A stretch of DNA of 24,140 bases from Clostridia bacterium. Lineage in GTDB: Bacteria; Bacillota; Clostridia; Christensenellales; Aristaeellaceae. Positions within the stretch are counted from its first letter, which is position 1. Every line of letters begins with the position of its first letter. Made by a program: the position numbers and the translations under genes. Of this stretch, positions 1 to 6,107 are shown one piece after another. The notes beneath the pieces were generated by a model, which made no database searches, had not been told where the DNA came from, and saw nothing but the letters and a program-made list of their open reading frames with translations. Location of the stretch: contig JAKSQG010000006.1 in NCBI GenBank assembly GCA_024404275.1, positions 1 through 24,140 of the forward strand. The letters run 5' to 3'.

Positions 1-1
1 C

Positions 2-61
2 GGTTACGGTTACGCGTTTGAGCAGGTGTCGCATCTGCGCGTTGTCCCCGAGGGGAAATAA
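2..61 (+). CDS. C-terminal end of an upstream protein (partial)
   Basis: An open frame runs from the window edge through 19 codons, ending GYGYAFEQVSHLRVVPEGK, to a TAA stop. It is followed after about 30 bases by a strong hairpin terminator, which supports it as the real 3' end of a plus-strand gene. Too little is visible to recognise the family. Confidence 0.6.
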   Translation, partial: GYGYAFEQVSHLRVVPEGK

Positions 62-90
62 AATACCGCAGGATTTGAACAAACAAAAAA

Positions 91-131
91 GCAGTTATGC
101 CAGAAGGTTTTACCCTTCCGATCATAACTGC
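91..131. terminator. Bidirectional intrinsic terminator
   Basis: GCAGTTATG (91-99) pairs with CATAACTGC (123-131), with an inner GAAGG/CCTTC stem (103-107 with 114-118). A run of A precedes the left arm and CTTTTTATT follows the right arm, so both strands give a hairpin plus U-tract. It sits between two convergent genes and probably ends both. Confidence 0.85.
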
Positions 132-144
132 CTTTTTATTGGTT

Positions 145-846
145 TTATTTGACGCCCTGCTTGACGGTCAGCTTGGTGGACACGGCTTTATCAAGATAAG
201 CAGGTCCGCCGCTTTCCACAAAACCGCCCATCATCAGGTAAGCATCGGCGATGCAGCGGCCGTCCAGAGTGACGGTCAGGTCCTCCTTGCCGTGCAGGAT
301 GAGCGTGTAGGTCGGATAGACATAGCCCTTCTCATTCATGTGGGCGGCAATTTCCGCACCGATGCGGCGGATGGCGGCAATAAATTCTGTATTGCTGCTG
401 CCGTAGCGGATGAGCAGCGACTCCTTGTAATCGGAATCGGTCTCAACGCGGCGGTTTTCGGCACCGACATTGCTGAAGGTGTAGCTTGCGCCGTCCAGCA
501 CAAAGGTGACGCTGCCTGCGTGAATGGGCTGCGTGCCGTGATAGATGACCCATGTGCGCAGCACGGGGTAATCGCCTGCATCATCCTTTACCACCAGAAT
601 GTCGCTGTAGACATAGCTGTAATGGGTGTCGCTTTCGTAGCGGTGGATGAAGGACTTTTCAGCGGCGCCGTAGTAGGGCGAAGCATCGATGAAGGTGCCG
701 TTCTGCTGCACACTGACGCGGTAGATGCCGGGCTTTTGCTCAAAGTATTCCGTGCTGTAGGCGGGAAGGGGAGCTTCGGTGCCTTCCGCAAAAACGGAAA
801 CGGACATCAGCAGCAGACACAGGAGCAGGAGGAAAAAGCGTTTCAC
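145..846 (-). CDS. Secreted protein of unknown function
   Basis: This is a 233-residue protein that I do not recognise. It starts with MKRF and a leucine-rich hydrophobic core, then a signal-peptidase-like site VFA|EG near residue 20, so it is probably exported. The mature part has many aromatic and beta-prone stretches (YRVSVQQNGTFIDASPYY, YSYVYSDILVVKDDAG), suggesting a small beta-rich extracellular domain, with no cysteines apart from one near the C-terminus. The start is GTG at 846, overlapping the TGA of the upstream oxidoreductase gene as GTGA, with GAGGTGGAGGA just upstream as ribosome binding site. Expression is therefore probably translationally coupled to that gene. It ends in TAA at the bidirectional terminator. 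Function unknown. Confidence 0.8.
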   Translation of the reverse strand: MKRFFLLLLCLLLMSVSVFAEGTEAPLPAYSTEYFEQKPGIYRVSVQQNGTFIDASPYYGAAEKSFIHRYESDTHYSYVYSDILVVKDDAGDYPVLRTWVIYHGTQPIHAGSVTFVLDGASYTFSNVGAENRRVETDSDYKESLLIRYGSSNTEFIAAIRRIGAEIAAHMNEKGYVYPTYTLILHGKEDLTVTLDGRCIADAYLMMGGFVESGGPAYLDKAVSTKLTVKQGVK

Positions 847-2228
847 TCCTCCACCTCAAGCTGCACGTTGCTTTCACGCAGGATCTTACGGACCTCCTGC
901 ACATCCACATCGGCAGGTTCGATGCCGTAACGCACCGCCAGGGCGGCGCCCACACCGGCACCCTCGCCGATGGCCATGCAGATGGGCATGACGCGGGCGC
1001 TGGACATGACCACGGCGTCCATGGAGGCGCAGCGGCCGGCGAACATGAGCCCCTTGATCTCGCTGCTGACGGTGATGCCGTAGGGCAGACCATAGGGCGG
1101 CACACGCTTGACGATGGTGCCGGCAGCGTCCGCCATGTGGATATCCACGATATAGCTGGCGATGCCGATGGTCTCCTCATCGATGACGCCGTTGATGGCG
1201 GCATCCTCCTGCAATTCGCGGATGCCCTTGAAGCGGCGGCTTTCGCGGATGCCCATGGTGGGATAGATGTTGGTGATGAAGCAGTTTTCAAAGCCGGGGA
1301 TGTACTGGCGCAGGCAGTCGACAAACTTTTCGACCTGCAGATAGCCTTCGATCTCGGCATGGGTCAGGCTGAAGACGTCGCTGCCGTCCGTTCCCAGATG
1401 GCGGGTGCAGTTGAGGTGGATCTCACCGGGCAGCAGGCTCTTGATGGCAATAAGCGTATCACGGTCGACGGGCAGCTTGCCCTCGCTGCGCAGCTGGCTG
1501 AAGAGCTTGCGCAGACCGACCAGCACATAGTTGGGGTTGGAACGGAAGAATTCCGCGTCATAGCCGCCGCCGATCTCGATGGTGTCGCACAGCTGCATCT
1601 GGTCGGGATTGTCGGCGATGTACTGCAGCAGCTTGTCCTCATCCACACCGCGGACGGTGAACATGAGGGTGGGCGGCTGGATGTTGCCGGTATCCTTCTG
1701 ACCCTTGGCATAGCTGGCGCCCGCGAGGTACGCCATGTCGCCGTCGCCGGTGCAATCGATAAACACCTTGGCTTCCACGCGGATGTGCCAGCCCTTGCCG
1801 ACCAGCTGGATGGCGGTCAGACGGCCGTTATCCACCTCGGCGTCAATGATCTCACTGTGCAGAAGCAGCTCGATGCCGGCATCCAGCACCTTGCGCAGGG
1901 CCACAAACTTGAAAATTTCGTGATCGTACAGTGTGACGCTGTTGTGCATGGGGCACTTCAAATGGCTGCTGGCCGCGACGCCGTAGGGCGTTTTGTAGGC
2001 TTGCAGATCATCAATGAACTCCTGGGCGATGCCGCGGATGACCTGACGGCCGTCACGGTCCAAAAAGCCCAGCAGGGGCAGACCCAGCGTCATGTTGCCG
2101 CCCACATAACCATTCTTGTCGATCAGAAGGACTTTGGCGCCGTTGCGCGCCGCCTGCAGCGCGGCTGCCAGACCCGCGGGGCCCGCTCCCAGCACTGCCA
2201 CATCAAACTGCTTGGTTACTGTATTCAT
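843..2228 (-). CDS. FAD-dependent oxidoreductase (FAD_oxidored-like family)
   Basis: This 461-residue protein has an N-terminal Rossmann dinucleotide-binding motif GAGPAG (14-19) and the acidic residue ending the second strand (LLIDKNGYVGGNMT), which bind the ADP part of FAD. Two family landmarks follow: IDCTGDGDMAYLAGA in the middle and MFAGRCASMDAVVMSSARVM with GEGAGVGAALA near the C-terminus. This is the pattern of the FAD-dependent oxidoreductase family PF12831, whose substrates are mostly unknown. The start is ATG at 2228, 9 bases after a strong AAGGAGG (2238-2244), with its own promoter-like sequence upstream. It overlaps the start of the secreted protein gene by 4 bases. No signal peptide, so cytoplasmic. 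The substrate cannot be inferred from the neighbours. Confidence 0.88.
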   Translation of the reverse strand: MNTVTKQFDVAVLGAGPAGLAAALQAARNGAKVLLIDKNGYVGGNMTLGLPLLGFLDRDGRQVIRGIAQEFIDDLQAYKTPYGVAASSHLKCPMHNSVTLYDHEIFKFVALRKVLDAGIELLLHSEIIDAEVDNGRLTAIQLVGKGWHIRVEAKVFIDCTGDGDMAYLAGASYAKGQKDTGNIQPPTLMFTVRGVDEDKLLQYIADNPDQMQLCDTIEIGGGYDAEFFRSNPNYVLVGLRKLFSQLRSEGKLPVDRDTLIAIKSLLPGEIHLNCTRHLGTDGSDVFSLTHAEIEGYLQVEKFVDCLRQYIPGFENCFITNIYPTMGIRESRRFKGIRELQEDAAINGVIDEETIGIASYIVDIHMADAAGTIVKRVPPYGLPYGITVSSEIKGLMFAGRCASMDAVVMSSARVMPICMAIGEGAGVGAALAVRYGIEPADVDVQEVRKILRESNVQLEVEE

Positions 2229-2254
2229 TTGTATGCGCCTCCTTGTTGGTATTT

Positions 2255-2282
2255 ATTATATTACATTATCAAAAAAATTCAA
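2255..2282 (-). promoter_or_regulatory. Promoter for the FAD oxidoreductase and secreted-protein pair
   Basis: On the minus strand TTGAAT (2277-2282) and TATAAT (2255-2260) are 16 bases apart, upstream of the AAGGAGG of the oxidoreductase gene. The -35 box overlaps the stop codon of the MATE gene. It would allow transcription independent of the upstream transporter genes. Confidence 0.6.
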
Positions 2283-3622
2283 GCGGGGTTTTGCTCTTTT
2301 AACACCTGATGCTTCAGCCAGGCGCCGCTGCGGAAGCGGATGTAGAAGCAGATGGCGCGGACCGTCCAATCGGTGAACATGCCGATCCACATGGCGATGG
2401 GGCCGATGCCGGGATGGGTTTTGGCCAGGAACAGCACGACGGCTACACGGCACACCCACATTGAGATGGTGGAGACGATCATGCTGTAGCGCACATCGCC
2501 CGCGGCACGCATACCGTGCGCCGGCATGAACGCCCATGTCCACGGCAGGGATTTGTAGAAGGCGATCCACAGCGTCATGTAGACGGCAATATCCGCTGCC
2601 TGCTGCTCCATGCCGCTGATCTGCGTGATCCAGCGGACGCTGGCGGCCATCCAGGCGTTGCCGATGAGCAGGAAGCCCCAGGAATACCACGTGAGCTTTT
2701 TGGTGTAGCGGATGGCTTCATCCTGCCGTCCCGCGCCGATGCACTGACCCACCACCGTCATCATGCCAAGACCCATGGCGATGGGGGCATGGCTGACGAA
2801 GTTTTCCAGCTGGGCGGCCATGGCGTTGGCGGCGATGGCGGCGGTGCCCATGGTGGAGATGGTGGACTGGATGACCAGCTTGCCGAACTGGAACATGCTG
2901 TTTTCAATGCCGGTGGGGATGCCGATGCGCAGGATATGGCCGATGCGGCTGAGATCGGGATGCCAGTGCAGCAGACTGTCCACATGGACGCGTCCGCCCT
3001 TGCGGCGGATGCATGCAAGCATGGCCACAGCGGTGAACATGCGGGCCAGCAGAGTGGGAATGGCTACACCCAGCACGCCCATGTGCAGACCATAAATAAG
3101 CACGGCGTTGCCGATGATGTTGAATACGTTGGAAATGACCGAGATGACCATGGGCAGGCGGCTGTTGCCGTGCGCACGGTAGACGGCTGCTCCCGCACTG
3201 TACAGCGCCAGGAAGGGGAAGGACAGGGCGGTGACAAACAGGTAGATGCGGCTGTCCCGCATGACATCGGCTTCCACCTGACCAAAGATGAGGCTCAGCA
3301 GCGGCGTGCGGAAAACGGCGCAAAATACGCCGATCGCCGCGGCGATCAGCGTGATGGAGGCCAGCAGCTGCTGACCGGTGGCGGCGGCTTCGTGTTTATC
3401 GCCGCGGCCGATGTATTGAGAACAGATGATGGCGCCGCCCGTCGCCATGGCGGAGAACAGCTGGATCATCAGCACGTTCAGGGAATCCACCAGCGATACG
3501 GCGGAGATGGCGGAGCTGATGGAACTGACCATCATGGTGTCCACCGTGCCCAGCAGGGAGGTGAGCACCTCTTCAAAGATCAGCGGGATCAGCAGCGCCC
3601 ATAATTGTTTGCGGTTAAACAT
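2279..3622 (-). CDS. MATE family multidrug/cation exporter
   Basis: This 447-residue integral membrane protein opens MFNRKQLWALLIPLIFEEVLTSLLGTVDTMMVSSIS, the typical first helix of a MATE (multi antimicrobial extrusion) transporter, and is hydrophobic throughout with about twelve membrane segments in two repeated halves. The second half begins LRIGIPTGIENSMFQFGKLVIQ. Family members export drugs or metabolites in exchange for Na+ or H+. The start at 3622 is chosen because homology begins there and AAAAGG lies upstream; the longer open frame to 3802 overlaps the upstream gene and its added residues are Arg/His/Pro-rich nonsense. Only 2 bases separate it from the stop of the YtvI-like gene, so the two are surely one operon. 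Substrate unknown. Confidence 0.9.
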   Translation of the reverse strand: MFNRKQLWALLIPLIFEEVLTSLLGTVDTMMVSSISSAISAVSLVDSLNVLMIQLFSAMATGGAIICSQYIGRGDKHEAAATGQQLLASITLIAAAIGVFCAVFRTPLLSLIFGQVEADVMRDSRIYLFVTALSFPFLALYSAGAAVYRAHGNSRLPMVISVISNVFNIIGNAVLIYGLHMGVLGVAIPTLLARMFTAVAMLACIRRKGGRVHVDSLLHWHPDLSRIGHILRIGIPTGIENSMFQFGKLVIQSTISTMGTAAIAANAMAAQLENFVSHAPIAMGLGMMTVVGQCIGAGRQDEAIRYTKKLTWYSWGFLLIGNAWMAASVRWITQISGMEQQAADIAVYMTLWIAFYKSLPWTWAFMPAHGMRAAGDVRYSMIVSTISMWVCRVAVVLFLAKTHPGIGPIAMWIGMFTDWTVRAICFYIRFRSGAWLKHQVLKEQNPA

Positions 3623-3624
3623 TT

Positions 3625-4806
3625 TTATTTGGCCTTTTTGCCGAAAAGCTGTTTGAAAATGAGTTTGATGGTCAGCCGTTCCTGCTTGCGCTCCTGCAGG
3701 GTGCCGGCATCGGCATCGAGGGTGACACGGCACAGGTTGGCGACCAGGGGTCCTACGATGAGACCGGTGGCGCCCAGCACCTTGAAGCCGGCGAACATGC
3801 ACATCATGGTGACCAGCGGATACAGGCCCAGCTGTTGGCCCACGATGCGGGGCTCAATGATCTGACGCACGGTGACGACCGCGATGTAGGTCAGGAACAT
3901 GCCGATGCCCGCGGTGTATTCACCGATGGCGAGCAGCACGACGGCCCAGGGATTGAGGAAGAGACCGGCGCCGATGACGGGCAGCACATCGGCAATGCCG
4001 ATGAGTATACCGATGACCAGCGGGTAAGGACGGCCAGTCAGTGTCAGACCGGCAATGACCACCAGCGTGATGACAAAGCTGATGAAGCACTGGGCACGGA
4101 TCTGGCCGAACAGCGCGGAGAACACGCCGCCCTTGATGAGACGGACATTTTTGACCACATGGGCGGGAAAAAGATTACGGAAAAAGTTCAGGATGCGCTC
4201 CCTGTCATAGCTCATGTAGAAGCTGCCCATGATGGTGAATACGATGGCGAGGATGGCATAGGGCAGCGATACGGCCTTGGAAATGGTAAAGCTGGCGGCT
4301 CTGGCGGAGATGGATACGGCCCAGGTGCTGACGTTGGCCAGGGCGCTTTTCAGAAGCGATTCCAGCTGCGTGGAAATGTCACCCGGCAGCAGCTCTGTTA
4401 CCTGGGGAGGCAGACGGTCGGGCAGGGTGGCCAGCCAGCCGCTGGCTTCGTTGTACACTGTGCGCGCGATATCGGGCAGGTTTTTGATAAGGCCAAGCCC
4501 TTCCTGCAGCAGTTTGCCGGATACCAGCACTACCACGATGCCGACGATGCCGTAAAACAGCAGCATGCAGATGAGCGTGGCGGCGCCGCGGCCGAAGGGC
4601 AGCTTGCGCAGCGCCTTGCGCAGGATGCGGGCCAAAGGTTCCATCATCCAGGCGATGATGAGACCGATGAGGAAGGGCCAGAAGAAAGGCAGCAGCTTGA
4701 TCAGCACAAAGCAGAGTGCAGCTACCAGCACGATCAGCATGACACGGCGGGGCACGTCGTTCATGCGCTTATTCCAATCGCTTGTACGCTCTGTCCAGGT
4801 GTTCAA
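3625..4806 (-). CDS. ytvI: AI-2E family transporter, YtvI-like sporulation membrane protein
   Basis: This 393-residue protein has an N-terminal pair of membrane helices (VMLIVLVAALCFVLIKLLPFFWPFLIGLIIAWMMEPL), an amphipathic soluble segment (about 95-165) and a C-terminal membrane cluster with GILIGIADVLPVIGAGLFLNPWAVVLLA and PRIVGQQLGLYPLVTMMCMFAGFKVLGATGLIVGPL. These are hallmarks of the AI-2E transporter family PF01594; the layout is closest to the YtvI branch annotated as a sporulation membrane protein in Firmicutes. The proposed start is TTG at 4806, because GGAGGA (4815-4820) stands 8 bases upstream; the next in-frame ATG, 14 codons on, is the alternative. A strong promoter lies directly upstream. 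The symbol is by similarity; transport of AI-2 should not be assumed. Confidence 0.85.
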   Translation of the reverse strand: MNTWTERTSDWNKRMNDVPRRVMLIVLVAALCFVLIKLLPFFWPFLIGLIIAWMMEPLARILRKALRKLPFGRGAATLICMLLFYGIVGIVVVLVSGKLLQEGLGLIKNLPDIARTVYNEASGWLATLPDRLPPQVTELLPGDISTQLESLLKSALANVSTWAVSISARAASFTISKAVSLPYAILAIVFTIMGSFYMSYDRERILNFFRNLFPAHVVKNVRLIKGGVFSALFGQIRAQCFISFVITLVVIAGLTLTGRPYPLVIGILIGIADVLPVIGAGLFLNPWAVVLLAIGEYTAGIGMFLTYIAVVTVRQIIEPRIVGQQLGLYPLVTMMCMFAGFKVLGATGLIVGPLVANLCRVTLDADAGTLQERKQERLTIKLIFKQLFGKKAK

Positions 4807-4835
4807 ATGGCATATCCTCCGCTGTGATTTGTTCT

Positions 4836-4864
4836 ATTTTAACAGATTGTACACAGTTGTGCAA
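4836..4864 (-). promoter_or_regulatory. Promoter for the ytvI-MATE operon
   Basis: The minus strand reads TTGCAC (4859-4864), a 17-base spacer, then TAAAAT (4836-4841). Spacing is optimal and it points at the TTG start of the YtvI-like gene. It is back to back with the plus-strand promoter, only 12 bases separating the two -35 boxes. Confidence 0.7.
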
Positions 4865-4876
4865 CAGGTCATGTAA

Positions 4877-4905
4877 TTGACCGCTGATTTTTTTCGGTTT
4901 ATAAT
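4877..4905 (+). promoter_or_regulatory. Promoter for the solute-binding-like gene
   Basis: TTGACC (4877-4882), a 17-base spacer and a perfect TATAAT (4900-4905). The predicted transcription start near 4912 leaves a short leader with AAAGGA before the ATG at 4945. Confidence 0.8.
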
Positions 4906-4944
4906 AGTAGGGTAAAAATGATTTTGTTCCGAAAGGATCGTGCT

Positions 4945-5814
4945 ATGAAGAAGAAAACCCCTGCGCAGATACGGCTTTTGTGCGGATGCTTTGCTGCGCT
5001 GATACTGACCTTTGCGGCATTGCTTGCGGCGGCGCTGGGACGCGGCGAAAAGGTGCGCTTTGGCGTGTCTGCCACACCCGACTGTTATGGCGCTGCCATG
5101 CTGCTGCAGACGCCATCGGCGCAGTATACGGTATCGGTGGGCAGCGGTGATGCGGTGCTGAAGGAAGCGTTGGAGAGCGGCGCGCTGGATGCAGCGGTGC
5201 TGCGCTATGAGACCTTTGAAACGATGGACGCGGAGAAGTACGAGGTCAGGGCGGTGCTGTCGTATTGCAACCTGACGGTGCTGAGCCGGGACAAGGGCAT
5301 CAAAAAGATCACCGACCTGAACGACAAAAAGCTGGTGCTGGCAGAGGACCTTCGCGGCAGCGCGGAGGAAGCGATGCTGAAAAAGCTTCTGGGAAAGGCG
5401 GATGTGATCTGCTCCATCGGCTTTGGGGACAACCTTGGGGAAAATGACGTGCTGCTGGTGCGCCCCGGGGACGAATACCGTGCGGTGAGCGCGGACAGGA
5501 CGCTGGCAAGGTGTTTTGTGCTGAGCTCGGTCTGGAAGGGCTTGATGGACAGCGCACGGCCTGCGGGGGCATGCCTGGTGGTGAGCAAGGCGTATCTTGG
5601 CAAAGCGGGCAGCTCGTACAATGGGTTTATGCGAACGCTCAAGGATGGCTGCCTGTATGGCGATGAGAAGCGGAAGAAGACGGTGGAAATGTGCGTGGCG
5701 GGCGGACTGGCCCGCAGCACGGAAGAGGCGGATTATCTAATCAGCACGTGCTCCTTCAGCTTCCTTGAGGGCGACGACCTTGCGGCCTCGCTGCAGGCAC
5801 GGAAGGAATTGTAA
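4945..5814 (+). CDS. Membrane-anchored solute-binding-like protein (NMT1/THI5-like fold)
   Basis: This 289-residue protein starts MKKKTPAQIRLLCGCF, followed by a hydrophobic helix (about 9-32, with the alanine/leucine-rich tract AALILTFAALLAAAL) that acts as signal anchor. The rest resembles periplasmic solute-binding proteins of the NMT1/THI5 type: KVRFGVSATPDCYGAAMLLQ, GALDAAVLRYETFE, then ITDLNDKKLVLAEDLRGSAEEAMLKKLLG, where the 'DLkgKkia' element precedes the second lobe. The start at 4945 is preferred to the ATG at 4918 because AAAGGA stands 8 bases before it and 4918 lies only a few bases after the predicted transcription start. No permease or ATPase gene adjoins, so it is an orphan; it could feed an ABC importer encoded elsewhere or act as a sensor. 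Ligand unknown. Confidence 0.75.
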   Translation: MKKKTPAQIRLLCGCFAALILTFAALLAAALGRGEKVRFGVSATPDCYGAAMLLQTPSAQYTVSVGSGDAVLKEALESGALDAAVLRYETFETMDAEKYEVRAVLSYCNLTVLSRDKGIKKITDLNDKKLVLAEDLRGSAEEAMLKKLLGKADVICSIGFGDNLGENDVLLVRPGDEYRAVSADRTLARCFVLSSVWKGLMDSARPAGACLVVSKAYLGKAGSSYNGFMRTLKDGCLYGDEKRKKTVEMCVAGGLARSTEEADYLISTCSFSFLEGDDLAASLQARKEL

Positions 5815-5821
5815 TGAGGAT

Positions 5822-5873
5822 TCAGGGGGAGAGGTACGCTTTTCGATGCCGAAAAGCATACCTCTCCCCCTGA
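5822..5873 (+). repeat. Palindromic intergenic repeat, copy 1
   Basis: A 24-base left arm (5822-5845, starting TCAGGGGGAG and ending GCTTTTCG) pairs with a right arm (5850-5873) around the loop ATGC. The only mismatch is one C/A pair, which becomes a G-U pair in RNA from the opposite strand. It begins 8 bases after the stop codon of the preceding gene and is followed by ACCCCCTC. Its core matches two other copies in this window. No U-tract follows, so it is not a simple terminator. Confidence 0.85.
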
Positions 5874-5912
5874 CCCCCTCACGGAGAAAAGGCGGTTTTA
5901 ATAAAATAAAAC

Positions 5913-5960
5913 AACACCCTTGCTTTGATGAAAGGTGAATGACATCATTGCAAGGGTGTT
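5913..5960. terminator. Hairpin between convergent genes, possible terminator
   Basis: AACACCCTTGC (5913-5923) pairs perfectly with GCAAGGGTGTT (5950-5960), with an inner TGATG/CATCA stem. Read on the minus strand it is followed by TTGTTTTATTTTATT, a U-rich tail suited to termination of leftward transcripts. On the plus strand the tail is poor. It lies between the two inverted copies of the palindromic repeat. Confidence 0.55.
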
Positions 5961-5997
5961 ATGCTATATGATAATGATTGCCCTTTCCCGGAGGGGG

Positions 5998-6047
5998 TGC
6001 AGGGGGAACCGCGCTTTCCGGCATCGGAAAGGGTGGTTCCCCCTGCA
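5998..6047 (-). repeat. Palindromic intergenic repeat, copy 2 (inverted relative to copy 1)
   Basis: The arms are 5998-6020 and 6025-6047 around GCAT, with outer stem TGCAGGGGGAACC/GGTTCCCCCTGCA and inner stem CTTTCCG/CGGAAAG. Read on the minus strand it aligns with copy 1 over the arms, the loop and the following flank (CACCCCCTCCGGGAAAGG, compare ACCCCCTCACGGAGAAAAGG). It lies 3' of the ispH-rpsA gene, behind its terminator. Confidence 0.8.
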
Positions 6048-6062
6048 AAAAAGTCGTACAAA

Positions 6063-6096
6063 AAAAGGAGCCGTGCCGTTTGGCACGGTTCCTTTT
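6063..6096 (-). terminator. Intrinsic terminator of the cmk-plsC-ispH/rpsA operon
   Basis: The stem is AAAAGGAGCCGTGCC (6063-6077) with GGCACGGTTCCTTTT (6082-6096), loop GTTT and one G-U pair. On the minus strand the hairpin runs into an uninterrupted T-tract. It starts 11 bases after the TAA of ispH-rpsA. Confidence 0.9.
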
Positions 6097-6107
6097 GACG
6101 GAAGGAA

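Noticed and set aside
3623..3802. N-terminal 60-residue extension of the MATE protein
   Set aside because: It overlaps the YtvI-like gene and is Arg/His/Pro-rich without homology, and a good start with ribosome binding site exists at 3622.
4918..4944. Earlier ATG for the solute-binding-like protein
   Set aside because: It lies only a few bases after the predicted transcription start and has no ribosome binding site, whereas 4945 has AAAGGA at good spacing.
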